This document shows positions 15,710-23,455 of a DNA stretch of 64,000 bases, one piece after another. Positions within the stretch are counted from its first letter, which is position 1. Each line of letters begins with the position of its first letter. Below the pieces are notes generated by a model that searched no databases, was not told the DNA's origin, and worked only from the letters and a program-made list of their open reading frames with translations. Made by a program: the position numbers and the translations under genes. Source of the stretch: Methanoculleus formosensis (lineage in GTDB: Archaea > Halobacteriota > Methanomicrobia > Methanomicrobiales > Methanoculleaceae); the NCBI RefSeq assembly GCF_025384765.1, contig NZ_VHLL01000004.1:1-64000 (forward strand), given 5' to 3'.

Positions 15710-16828
15710 TCACTCTGTCTCCGGCGTGTCTTTCGACCATTCGATCAGTCTTTTCTTGAGTTCCTCTTTTGAGGGAAGATAGACCTGATACCGGGAAGCG
15801 TAGACATTGGCGTCTTTCGGGAGAGTGAGCTCTACCAGTGCGTCGTTCTTGATTTTGCACAGGATGATCCCGACGGTCGGGTTTTCGTCATCGAGTTTGA
15901 CTTCCCTGTCATAGTAGTTGACATACATTTGCATCTGGCCGAGGTCGCTGTGGGAAATCTTTCCAATTTTGAGGTCGATCAGGACGTAACACCGGAGGAT
16001 ACGATTGTAGAAGACGAGGTCTACGAAGTAGTGGTCGGCATCGAAGGTAAGCCGCTTCTGTCGCGCTTCGAAGAGGAACCCTTTGCCTAGCTCAAGGAGA
16101 AACGTCTCCAGTTTGTCGATGATGGCCGATTCGAGATCGATCTCTCTGTAGCTGACCTTCTCGTCAAGGCCGAGAAATTCAAGAACATATGGGTCTTTGA
16201 GCATATCCTGTGGCTTCTCAATGACGTGGCCGGTGCGGGCGAGGGCTCTCACACCGCTCCTGTCCCGGCTGAGCGCAAGCCGCTCATACAGGCCGGTGTT
16301 GAACTGCCGTTTGAGTTCCGAGAGCGACCAGCGGTTCTGTTGAGCCTCGATCTCGTAGAACCGGCGCTCTTCCCGGTGGCCGATGTTCATCAGGAAGACG
16401 TAGTGAGACCAGCTGAGAGCAACCCAGGGGGTGAATTGCGCAGACAGTGTTTGCGCAATTGGTTGCCCGGCAGAAACGGCCGTATCGGACCCGTCGGGCA
16501 CTGTCTGAGGAGTCAACTCACGGTATTCAAGGTAAAATCGGCGCATATACTCAAGATTTCTTTTGGAAAACCCTCTCCCAAACTCTTCGGTCAGCTGGCG
16601 TGAAAGCTCCTGCATGGTCTGTTTCCCATACCCCGCCTTCGGCTTCCCTTGCTGCTCATGTTCGACGATCCGCCTGCCGATCTCGAAGTTGGTGACGACC
16701 TGTATCGAGTTGACGTTCTGTGCTACGGCCAGGCGGGCTTTCTGGACGATATCCCGGATCTCCCTGATGAGAGGAGAGATGACTATTTCCAGCTCTCTTC
16801 CGGCCGTTCTTCCTGCTGGCTTTTCCAA
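15710..16828 (-). CDS. DUF1016 (YhcG-like) PD-(D/E)XK nuclease-domain protein
   Basis: This 372-residue protein has the N-terminal DUF1016_N helical domain (RLAVAQNVNSIQVVTNFEIG, GFSKRNLEYMRRFYLEY, about residues 15-170) and a C-terminal nuclease-like domain with HYFVDLVFYNRILRCYVLID and LKIGKISHSDLGQMQMYV, in which D, D/E and K residues form the PD-(D/E)XK core. The full length is normal for the family. Members are often near restriction-modification or toxin-antitoxin genes and are thought to act on DNA. It is a single gene flanked by pseudogenes. Its low-complexity insert TAVSAGQPIAQTLSAQ is not typical. Confidence 0.85.
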   Translation of the reverse strand: MEKPAGRTAGRELEIVISPLIREIRDIVQKARLAVAQNVNSIQVVTNFEIGRRIVEHEQQGKPKAGYGKQTMQELSRQLTEEFGRGFSKRNLEYMRRFYLEYRELTPQTVPDGSDTAVSAGQPIAQTLSAQFTPWVALSWSHYVFLMNIGHREERRFYEIEAQQNRWSLSELKRQFNTGLYERLALSRDRSGVRALARTGHVIEKPQDMLKDPYVLEFLGLDEKVSYREIDLESAIIDKLETFLLELGKGFLFEARQKRLTFDADHYFVDLVFYNRILRCYVLIDLKIGKISHSDLGQMQMYVNYYDREVKLDDENPTVGIILCKIKNDALVELTLPKDANVYASRYQVYLPSKEELKKRLIEWSKDTPETE

Positions 16829-16919
16829 TGTATCTCCTCCTCTATCCGTTCCCGTTCAAGACAGGCGGTTGAGGCTCCATCGGGGCCAGGCCCCGGGATT
16901 GTCTCGTTCGAGGTCCTCA

Positions 16920-17123
16920 TCAGCGTATGCCGGGGGATCTTGCCCCGAACAGTTCCTCCCACTGGCATCGCCGGTCTCGCCCCATGAATAGGAGATCGGG
17001 AGGAGAACCGATAAACGTGGCGGTGAGATACCCTCTGTTCCCGATGACGGATGCGGTTATCCTGCCGTCACGGATCTTCTTGATCGTCCTCTCAAAGGAC
17101 GCGCCGTAGGCAACGGTCACCAT
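16920..17123 (-). CDS. RelE-like toxin, C-terminus apparently lost
   Basis: The first 25 residues (MVTVAYGASFERTIKKIRDG) match RelE-type toxins that pair with AbrB antitoxins. After about residue 27 the sequence (NRGYLTATFIGSPPDLLFMG) has no similarity to the expected core, and the protein ends at 67 residues instead of about 85-90. The start overlaps the antitoxin stop. It is likely a truncated or chimeric, inactive toxin. Confidence 0.55.
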   Translation of the reverse strand: MVTVAYGASFERTIKKIRDGRITASVIGNRGYLTATFIGSPPDLLFMGRDRRCQWEELFGARSPGIR

Positions 17124-17383
17124 GATTCAAGATCACGAACAAAATCGGCATGGTCCTTCTTGACAAATTTGCCCTCTTTAAATTCCTGGAGCGCTCGTTC
17201 TGTCCTTTCTGCAAAGAGGATATCCTCTTTCAGCTCCGGCTCCAGTTCATCAAGCGGTTTTACGATAAAGCGGTCCCCCTCCCTGACGATGAGCAGTTGT
17301 GTACCCTCAGGAAACCCCCTCCGCATGAATGCCGGAATGACAATCTGCCCCTTTGAACTCAGTCTGGTGATACCGATATCCAT
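17117..17383 (-). CDS. AbrB/SpoVT-type antitoxin
   Basis: This 88-residue protein starts MDIGITRLSSKGQIVIPAFM, the swapped-hairpin AbrB DNA-binding motif, followed by TQLLIVREGDRFIVKPLDEL and a C-terminal helix (KFVKKDHADFVRDLESW) that should bind the toxin. GAGG lies 8 nt before ATG 17383. The longer upstream frame to 17608 is not supported. It overlaps the RelE-like gene by 7 nt, a classical operon. Confidence 0.8.
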   Translation of the reverse strand: MDIGITRLSSKGQIVIPAFMRRGFPEGTQLLIVREGDRFIVKPLDELEPELKEDILFAERTERALQEFKEGKFVKKDHADFVRDLESW

Positions 17384-17679
17384 AGATCCTCGTAAGATAT
17401 GTCTTACTCGATCCCATATGAGGTTTTGCATGGCACCAGGCACACCCTTCAGGAACTCGTGAGCGGCCGCCCGCTCGCAGGGTTGGAGAAGCAGGCGTGT
17501 TCTTCCATCTAGAGGCTGCCCGCCCCGAAGTCGGCGGTCATCACAAGTTCGCCCAAAACAGTTTGCGAATTTCCGGTTACCATATGGGGCTTCCGCCACC
17601 AGGACCATAGCCGGGGTCAGGACGCGGACCTTCGCCCGACAACGCCTTCCTCCTCACCCCAGCGGCCGGGTGCGCCCTC

Positions 17680-18006
17680 TCCTGGCTCGCGGTCATCGAC
17701 CTCCCGCTCATCTTCGTCGTCCTCCAGGTCATCGCCGGCCGGAGCCTCGCCGGGCAGGTCACGTTCGTCACGACCCTCACCTACCTCTTCCTCGCCGGGA
17801 CAGTGGTGCTCTATGTCGCCGTCCTCGCCCGCCGCGCCTCCCCCCGCCTCCTCGCCTACGCCGTCCCGGTGCTGATGCTCTTCCCGCTCGCCTGGGAACT
17901 CGTCGTCGACTTCCGGTTCGCGACGGCCTGCTGGGAGGGGTATCACTTCTGGCTACCGGTGGTGCAGTACATCTGGTACATCCAGTACGCGATCTTCCCG
18001 CTCTGA
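17680..18006 (+). pseudogene. Membrane-protein family, C-terminal fragment (third copy)
   Basis: Encodes SWLAVIDLPLIFVVLQVIAG, then the same helices and ending (YIWYIQYAIFPL) as 10593-11438. It lacks the first three helices. The 5' junction is near 17680. The sequence upstream, 17384-17680, contains no gene I can identify. Confidence 0.75.
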
Positions 18007-18013
18007 AGGGCGG

Positions 18014-18630
18014 GAAGGTCTCCGCGCCGGACCCCCTCTTGCACACGGGCCCGGCCCGCCAGCGGTAAAGTCAGATTGATAACGTTCCAGAGCGAGGGAA
18101 CAGGTGCAACGCAGAGACAGAACAGGCGGCAGCCCACGGGATGAAACATGCGCCAGCATCGATTCACACGGGGCGGCCGGCAACCCTTCTCCCTCCAGGG
18201 TGATACGAGGGGTTGCCGGGGAGCGATGCGCCGGCGCCATCCCGCCCTACCTGATACTGCGGGTCGCGGCCGGGCGGGACCGGAGCGGGAGCATGGCATG
18301 TTGCAGCATTACAGCAGGTTTACAGCAGGATTTCAGCACTGAGTGCAACAGCCAATCGACCCAAAACGATGTTGAATTGGCCGATGTTTGTACAGATAGA
18401 GAGAGGCGTCTCCCTCTTAGTACTGAAGTACAGCAGAACATACACACAGTCACCGATACCGGCTCCGTGGTGTGTGTGTGCATGTGTGCGTGTGTGAAAC
18501 CCAGAATGCCGGAACCGATCCCCGGATACCAACATTATGGGGCGGAAACTTCAATAAAACGCCATATAATCGCCATTTGGATGACATCGCCGGCTGTAAG
18601 GCGCTGAAAAGTGATGTGAGATGAGGGGCC
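18014..18630. other. Intergenic region with short inverted and simple repeats
   Basis: About 600 bp without a supported gene. TGTTGCA (about 18299) and TGCAACA (about 18346) could pair around three imperfect copies of TTACAGCAGG. A GT-rich run occupies about 18470-18496. No conserved protein or RNA family is recognised. Confidence 0.35.
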
Positions 18631-18913
18631 ATGATGCAAAAACTTCTATCGGGAACCCTCGACCACCAGGAGTTTCTCCGGGTTAAGAATCGGAATGACG
18701 GGAACCCGGAAGAAAACGCTCCGGGATCACCCCCGGCCAACATACCCGATCGCCACGAGTTCGAGCAGGTGGAGGTCGAGCCCGGCCGGTGCGATATCCG
18801 TGACCATGGGAAAGCGGTGTATCGATCGCGGGAGACCGCACGTGAAGACCTGTGAAGGGTGTTATGCAAGAATGGTCCGGGAGTGGAACGGGCGGGCGGG
18901 GGTGATGTGATCT
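18631..18913 (+). pseudogene. Decayed copy of cysteine-rich zinc-ribbon-like gene
   Basis: Encodes LDHQEFLRVKN..., then HEFEQVEVEPGRCDIRDHGK and AVYRSRE, and after a frameshift VKTCEGCYARMVREWNGRAG. This parallels the protein at 21153-21635 (TRTKVELGRCDVYGMGKAVY and VCEGCYAWLVREWN). The first CxxC pair is absent and the frame is broken near 18845. Confidence 0.7.
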
Positions 18914-19286
18914 CTCTCCTCTTAATGGAGGGGCTGCGGGATTTGTGAGCTGTGAATCGCAGAAAGGTGCCGCCTCAGGGCAGATCAAAGCCCGAAAATT
19001 ATCTGATCGTAAAACAGTGCCATATTATCCGCCGTTGAGAATGGTAACGCTTTTGCTTGAATCTCATGTATCACTTATACTGGATATACCGTGTTCTTCT
19101 CGTGTGAAGGGCGGTGTCTGTGGGTGCTGTTACATGGAACCGGGAGAGAAGATCTCAAAAATTGTGCCTGATACCACCGTTACCGGCCCATTCTCCCCGG
19201 GACCAATCGAGGCCCGGGTGGGAACCCCTGGTCCGGGTTGAGCGCTATCACATCAGGGCGAATGCGATACTGGAGGCATCGAAGGA
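18914..19286. other. Intergenic region upstream of AlbA_2 regulator
   Basis: About 370 bp with no supported gene. GGAGG at about 19273 is the likely ribosome-binding site of the next gene. Otherwise I see nothing distinctive. Confidence 0.4.
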
Positions 19287-20975
19287 ATGGATCTGAGCGG
19301 ATTGCAAGGACTCATCGCAAAAGGTGAACGGCTCGATGTGGAGTTCAAATCAGATAGGCGGGCGTTTTCAGACAAAGAAATTTATGAAGAAGTCGTTGCC
19401 ATGGCAAACACCGACGGGGGCACCATCCTCATCGGTGTCGAGGATGACGGGCGGGTGACCGGCGCACATCACCGGCATGGCAGGGTTACCGATCCGATGA
19501 AGGTAAGGTCTGCGATCTTCCACAATACGGTTCCGAACATCCTCGCGCGTGTTTCGGTCGCCGATCACTCAAATGGCGAAGTCATTGTCATTGAGGTCGA
19601 GCCGTACCCGGAGGTCTGTGCGACCGCACAGGGGAAAGCGCTCCGGCGGGTCATCGGAGGGGATGGGAAACCTGCATCGGCTCCCTTTTATCCCCGGGAT
19701 CAGCGGTCACGCCGGATCGATCTCGGGCTGTTTGATTTTACGGCTCAACCTCTGGGGCATCTCTCCTTTGAGTGTCTCGACCCTCTTGAGTTTGAGCGCC
19801 TGCGGCAGACGGTGACCCAACCCGGAGGTGATCGAAGCCTTCTCGATCTTCCAAATGAGGAACTCGCAAAAGCCCTGCGGCTAGTGGAGACGAAGAACGG
19901 CCAATTAGTGCCGACGATTGCCGGACTGCTTCTGCTTGGGAGGGAGTCGGTTCTCCGCGAACAACTCCCAACCCACGAGGTCCACTTTCAGGTGCTTGAT
20001 GATCAGGGCAACGTGCGGGTCAACGACACGTTTCATTTTCCGCTCATCCGAATAATACAGGAGGTCGGGTCACGGTTTTTAGCCAGGAATGAAGAGCGAG
20101 AAGTCCTTGTCGGACTGTTCAGGGTACCGATCCCGGACTATTCGCTTGAGGCTTTCCGCGAGGCAGTCAATAATGCGGTGCTTCATCGGGATTATTCCCG
20201 GCCGGATGCCGTGTATATCCAGTGGCACCACGACCACCTCTACATCACCAACCCCGGTGGGTTCCTAGAAGGGATTACGGCGGACAACATTCTTGTCCAC
20301 GAACCGAAACCCAGGAATCCCCGTCTCGCAGAGGCGTTTAAGCGGGTAGGCATCACCGAGCAGACCGGTCGTGGTGTCGATAAGATCTACATGGGACAAC
20401 TCAGGTACGGGCGACCTCCACCGGATTATCATGCCAGTGATGGTGCGACGGTCAGGGTCGAACTGCCGGGAGGAGAGTCGTCCCTGAATTTCGCGGCATT
20501 TGTCTTCGAGCAGGACCGAGACGGCAAGTCGCTCTCGCTTGACGAATTGCTCATCATGAATGCGCTATTCTTTGACCGGCGCATCACGGCCCGTGCCGCC
20601 GCAGGCCTGATTCAGAAGAACCAGACAGCGGCCCGACGCGTGCTGGAGCGGTTGCATGAGCGTGGCCTCGTGGAGGGGCGGGGGGAAGGCCGGGGACGCG
20701 TCTACCACCTTTCCACATCAGTGTACCGGCGGTTCCATATGGAGGCTGAATACGTCAGGGCTAAAGGATTCGAGCCTCTCCAGCAGGAACAGATGGTTAT
20801 CGGGTACGTTCGGGAGCACGGGTCGATCCGGCGATCGGAAGCTGCTGACCTCTGCCGCATCAGTGGACCGCAGGCAACCCGTCTGCTTCGCCGGATTGCC
20901 GGGAAGTATCCCCGGTTTGAGCAGATCGGAGTACGACGAGGAACTCGCTATGTCTGGAGAGAACCTGAGGTATGA
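19287..20975 (+). CDS. AlbA_2 domain, GHKL-ATPase-like transcriptional regulator
   Basis: This 562-residue protein begins with an AlbA_2 (Schlafen-like) domain: GERLDVEFKSD and EEVVAMANTDGGTILIGVED within residues 1-130. A HATPase_c_4-type module follows (EAFREAVNNAVLHRDYSRPD, then ITNPGGFLEGIT and RVGITEQTGRGVDKIY, about 285-400). The C-terminus has two winged-helix segments, the last reading EHGSIRRSEAADLCRISGPQ. Family members are often labelled ATP-dependent helicase or transcriptional regulator; the real ligand is unknown. GGAGG 9 nt upstream supports ATG 19287. A cluster of perfect palindromes follows the stop. Confidence 0.85.
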   Translation: MDLSGLQGLIAKGERLDVEFKSDRRAFSDKEIYEEVVAMANTDGGTILIGVEDDGRVTGAHHRHGRVTDPMKVRSAIFHNTVPNILARVSVADHSNGEVIVIEVEPYPEVCATAQGKALRRVIGGDGKPASAPFYPRDQRSRRIDLGLFDFTAQPLGHLSFECLDPLEFERLRQTVTQPGGDRSLLDLPNEELAKALRLVETKNGQLVPTIAGLLLLGRESVLREQLPTHEVHFQVLDDQGNVRVNDTFHFPLIRIIQEVGSRFLARNEEREVLVGLFRVPIPDYSLEAFREAVNNAVLHRDYSRPDAVYIQWHHDHLYITNPGGFLEGITADNILVHEPKPRNPRLAEAFKRVGITEQTGRGVDKIYMGQLRYGRPPPDYHASDGATVRVELPGGESSLNFAAFVFEQDRDGKSLSLDELLIMNALFFDRRITARAAAGLIQKNQTAARRVLERLHERGLVEGRGEGRGRVYHLSTSVYRRFHMEAEYVRAKGFEPLQQEQMVIGYVREHGSIRRSEAADLCRISGPQATRLLRRIAGKYPRFEQIGVRRGTRYVWREPEV

Positions 20976-21048
20976 ACGTGTGTACATAGTTATGAACGCG
21001 TTCATAACGATGAAGTGACATTATGAACGCGTTCATATCGCGTTCATA
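20971..21048. promoter_or_regulatory. Array of TATGAACGCGTTCATA palindromes, candidate operator
   Basis: Two perfect 16-bp palindromes (20991-21006 and 21022-21037) are separated by 15 bp. The first extends to a perfect 20-bp palindrome at 20989-21008. An imperfect copy (TATGAACGTGTGTACATA) begins at 20971 and a half-site (CGCGTTCATA) lies at 21039-21048. Centre-to-centre spacing of the perfect copies is 31 bp, close to three helical turns. The array lies over the end of the AlbA_2 gene and before the zinc-ribbon/MNT genes. Confidence 0.6.
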
Positions 21049-21152
21049 TCTGCACTTTTATCTCGCGGGGTTGAAGTGGCGAAGCGGAGGAACCTCAGTC
21101 TGGCTGGATGACGACCCGACGAGTGACGGCAATGACAGCGATTTTCAGCAGA

Positions 21153-21635
21153 ATGATGGCAACTGCGGTCAACCCCGCCGACTACATCCCTCTCCCGGCG
21201 GCAAAGGACGAGCCCTGCCACCTCTGCGGCCGCCGGCCGACATCATCGGTGAGGCGGGGCGGTGGAGGGGTCTACCTCTGCTACGACTGTCTTATCACGG
21301 CAAAGCGGCCGGCAAAGGTGCAGTCGCTCCCCGGGGTCCTCGACCACCGGACGTTTACCCGGACGAAGGTTGAACTCGGCCGGTGCGACGTCTACGGGAT
21401 GGGAAAGGCGGTGTATCGGTCACAGGAGGCGCAGGCGAAGGTTTGCGAAGGATGCTACGCCTGGCTGGTCCGGGAGTGGAACGCGATGGGGGAGTGCGAC
21501 GAACTCGTGGCGTTGCAGCCCTCCACGAACCAGAGTATCCCCTCAACACCGGATATCAGACACCCCGGGGACAGAGGATGTCCGGGAGGCTGGCATATCG
21601 TTGCTCCAGAACCTTTTTCACCCATTGGTTCAAAT
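21153..21635 (+). CDS. Cysteine-rich zinc-binding protein, frame runs into the MNT gene
   Basis: The protein has EPCHLCGRRPTSSV and YLCYDC pairs, then VELGRCDVYGMGKAVYRS and KVCEGCYAWLVREWN, a set of cysteines suited to two zinc sites within residues about 15-115. The family seems restricted to related methanogens and has no known role. Its reading frame has no stop before the MNT gene and continues into it, giving a 345-codon fused frame from 21153 to 22190. The bridge (about 21520-21635) is low in similarity to anything, so the usual stop has probably been lost. A decayed copy is at 18631-18913. Confidence 0.5.
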
Positions 21636-22190
21636 ATGAACCATGTGGAACAGAATGTGTCCATTCAGATCGTTGCTCTCCTGCTCAGGAGCGACTCTCA
21701 TCCCCGCAAACTTGCACAGGATCTGGGCCTCTCGCATACCACTGTGCTCCGGAAACTTAGGGGCCTATTAGATGGAAATATCGTCGACTTCAGGATGGAG
21801 GGGAAGAATAAGACCTATTTCCTGAAGAAAACCCTTGAAGCACGGGTGCACGTCTATGTGGCAGAATGGTACGCGCTCGAAAACCTGATACAGGAGGCCC
21901 CGCATCTGCGATCCATCATCAAGGCGGTTCAGGAGCGAGAGGATTTCCCGCTCGCCGTACTCTTCGGCAGTTATGCGAAGGGGACCGCAGATAAAAAGAG
22001 CGATATCGATCTCTATATCGAGACGGAGGATAGGGAGATGAAACGGGAGCTGGAGCGGTGCCATTCAAAGCTCAGCGTGAAGATCGGGCTCTGGGATCCG
22101 GAGAATCTATTGATCCAGGAGATCGTAAAGAACCATGTCATCGTGAAAGGAGTCGAGCGATTTTATGAGAAAACAGGGTTTTTTGAATAA
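21636..22190 (+). CDS. Winged-helix MNT nucleotidyltransferase (antitoxin type)
   Basis: From ATG 21636 the 184-residue protein has an N-terminal winged helix (RKLAQDLGLSHTTVLRKLRG) and a nucleotidyltransferase domain with LFGSYAKGTADKKSDIDLYI (GS-x10-DxD). It is the intact antitoxin partner of the HEPN gene at 22165, which it overlaps by 26 nt. In studied MNT/HEPN systems the enzyme modifies the toxin with AMP. The winged helix suggests self-regulation. It may also be made as a C-terminal fusion to the zinc-binding protein, since both share one open frame. Confidence 0.8.
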   Translation: MNHVEQNVSIQIVALLLRSDSHPRKLAQDLGLSHTTVLRKLRGLLDGNIVDFRMEGKNKTYFLKKTLEARVHVYVAEWYALENLIQEAPHLRSIIKAVQEREDFPLAVLFGSYAKGTADKKSDIDLYIETEDREMKRELERCHSKLSVKIGLWDPENLLIQEIVKNHVIVKGVERFYEKTGFFE

Positions 22191-22650
22191 ACTCCACCAT
22201 GAGGGAAAGATCCGGATTGTTGAGCCCTGCGTTCAGGTCCAGGAGGCATACCGGAAAAAGTCGGAAAGTTACCTCGCCTCGGCAAAGATCCTGTTCGAGA
22301 ACGGGCGGCTTGAGGAGACCGTATCGATGGCATACTACAGCATGTACTACATGGTGCTGGCCCTCCTCTTTGCGACGGGCATAAAATGCGAGAACCACTC
22401 CGGCGCAATAATCCTCCTTGAGAACCTGTATGGTATCGACAACACCCGGATTGCTGCCGCCAAACGAGAACGCATCGATAAACAGTACTACGTAGATTTC
22501 GCGATCACGGTAGAAGATGTCCGCGACTCCATAGAAGAGACGGAGGCGTTCTATGCAGACCTGCTTGATTACATGGAGCGGTTGCACCAGGGCGATATCT
22601 CACGCCTCAGGGAGGAAGCAGCGCGGCTCCTGGAAGGGTCACCGGGATGA
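22165..22650 (+). CDS. HEPN-domain toxin-like protein
   Basis: This 161-residue helical protein has the HEPN core: YRKKSESYLASAKILFENGR, then ETVSMAYYSMYYMVLALLFA and GIKCENHSGAIILL. The segment KCENHSG occupies the place of the R-x4-6-H RNase motif. The usual Arg appears as Lys, so catalytic competence is uncertain. It overlaps the MNT gene and forms the most complete MNT/HEPN pair in the window. In this superfamily the toxin acts on tRNA or other RNA. Confidence 0.75.
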   Translation: MRKQGFLNKLHHEGKIRIVEPCVQVQEAYRKKSESYLASAKILFENGRLEETVSMAYYSMYYMVLALLFATGIKCENHSGAIILLENLYGIDNTRIAAAKRERIDKQYYVDFAITVEDVRDSIEETEAFYADLLDYMERLHQGDISRLREEAARLLEGSPG

Positions 22651-22917
22651 GAGTAACAGGCTATTTTCTGCGCCCGGCATAACCCTTATAGTCAGACTTT
22701 TTCTCTTCCCCGTCCCATCATACTCCGGAAGGGTTACGGGGATGACCGGCGAGAAGGCCCCCGGGGAGCCCTATCTTACGGGACCATGTTGCCGGCGCCT
22801 GCACGAATGGAGGCAGAGGACGAGGTGTTTGAGGCATGGTTGCGGGCGCTCGAAGGGTGGCGAGGAGTGGAGGGTTTCGACGGTTAGCGCTGGCGGGGCA
22901 GCGGGGTGGTGGCGGAG

Positions 22918-23060
22918 GCGATCGTCAACACCGTCGTCCACGGTGACTACACGAGCAACGGCAGTGTCCAGGTGATGCTCTTCTCAGACCGGCCTCGCAA
23001 TCTGGAACCCGGGCACCCTCCCGCCGTCGCTGACCATCGATAAACTCCGGCAGGCCCACG
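22918..23060 (+). pseudogene. Fragment of HATPase_c_4 gene
   Basis: Encodes VAEAIVNTVVHGDYTSNGSV then QVMLFSDR and, one frame over, IWNPGTLPPSLTIDKLRQAH. This is the ATPase motif region of an AlbA_2-type regulator, similar to REAVINAIVHADYS in the gene at 23456. Both ends are abrupt. It joins directly to a membrane-protein fragment at about 23060. The 22651-22917 stretch before it holds no clear gene. Confidence 0.7.
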
Positions 23061-23061
23061 G

Positions 23062-23235
23062 CTCCTCGCCTTCTTCGCCCTCGCCGCCGTCCTGGTGGTG
23101 CTCACCTACGCCCGGTCCATCCCCGGGATGCCGGCAAGCCCCGGGATCATCCCCGACATGCGCTACCTCTTCCCGGCCTACCTCCCGATGCTCGTCATCG
23201 GGCTCTACGGCCTGAAGCACGCAGGTCTCGACTGA
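23062..23235 (+). pseudogene. Membrane-protein family, central fragment (fourth copy)
   Basis: Encodes LAFFALAAVLVVLTYARSIP then GIIPDMRYLFPAYLPMLVIG and LYGLKHAGLD before TGA. It matches about residues 107-165 of the protein at 10593-11438. Unlike the other fragments it covers the middle of the gene and not the 3' end. Confidence 0.75.
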
Positions 23236-23391
23236 GAAGGGGTAAGGGAATCCCTCAAAACCCTCAACACAAAGAACGCTTCCCACCATCGTTGCCCCGC
23301 CCCCCTGGAGGGGCGGTCGCCTATCAGTTCCAATTACTTTCATTTCACACCCCTCAGTTTAATGAGTGTGTAGTCTCAACCGTTCAGATGA

Positions 23392-23404
23392 TGAGACCGT
23401 CTCA
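23392..23404. promoter_or_regulatory. TGAGACcGTCTCA palindrome upstream of AlbA_2 gene
   Basis: A perfect 6-1-6 inverted repeat 52 bp before ATG 23456, with a further GTCTCA half-site about 20 bp upstream. It could be an operator for the regulator it precedes. Evidence is positional only. Confidence 0.35.
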
Positions 23405-23455
23405 CCCTGCGGATGGAAAACTGAAACCGGGCATCATTACCGGGAAGGAGGTCCA

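Noticed and set aside
18470-18496. GT-rich run as possible regulatory Z-DNA element
   Set aside because: Short and imperfect, with no gene or other signal attached.
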